From Tannerellaceae bacterium (GTDB lineage Bacteria > Bacteroidota > Bacteroidia > Bacteroidales > Tannerellaceae): DNA of 6,601 bases. Location: positions 1-6,601 of the forward strand of contig JAJBTP010000300.1 in the NCBI GenBank assembly GCA_020860805.1. The letters run 5' to 3'. The translations under genes were made by a program, and so were the position numbers. This document shows, piece after piece, positions 6,599 through 6,601 of this stretch; within the stretch, counting starts at the first letter, position 1; each line of letters opens with the position of its first letter. The notes beneath the pieces are model-generated. The model searched no databases and was not told the DNA's origin. It saw nothing but the letters and a program-made list of their open reading frames with translations.

Positions 6599-6601
6599 CT
6601 G

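Overview
The window looks like chromosomal DNA from a gut-type Bacteroidales bacterium (Bacteroides or Parabacteroides-like). The basis is protein style, moderately AT-rich sequence, weak or absent Shine-Dalgarno sequences, and an exact TAnnTTTG promoter -7 element of the kind used by the Bacteroidetes housekeeping sigma factor. This is inference; no rRNA or other phylogenetic marker is present. There is no sign of phage, an insertion sequence, CRISPR or tRNA.

Left part (1-2481), lysine biosynthesis: the 3' portion of a monofunctional aspartokinase gene (lysC-type, 5' end outside the window) is followed by a complete diaminopimelate decarboxylase gene (lysA). These are the first and last enzymes of the diaminopimelate/lysine route. 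A well-formed intrinsic terminator sits between them, and another follows lysA.

Middle (2482-2687), control region: a convincing Bacteroidetes promoter (TTG, 20 bp, TATCTTTG) is followed by a perfect 11-bp inverted repeat starting about where the transcript should begin. Short direct repeats lie just upstream of the -33 element.

Right part (2688-6598), one apparent rightward operon of five genes with no internal terminator: ABC transporter ATPase, six-helix ABC-2-type permease, a DUF4857-like membrane-anchored protein, a small lipoprotein with an OB-fold-like core and a His/Cys cluster, and a small PepSY-associated membrane-helix protein. The set reads as an envelope system, perhaps linked to metal, heme or redox handling, but no substrate can be read from the sequence.

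The most notable observation is that two of these five genes carry independent lesions. The DUF4857-like gene is split by a -1 frameshift at a GGGG run (4477-4480). The PepSY gene has an in-frame TAG at 6437-6439, after which the same frame continues for 52 residues of perfectly plausible family sequence to a TAA. Either the operon is decaying in this strain, or the assembly has errors, or (least likely) recoding occurs. In both cases the intact protein can be reconstructed on paper with a single-base change.
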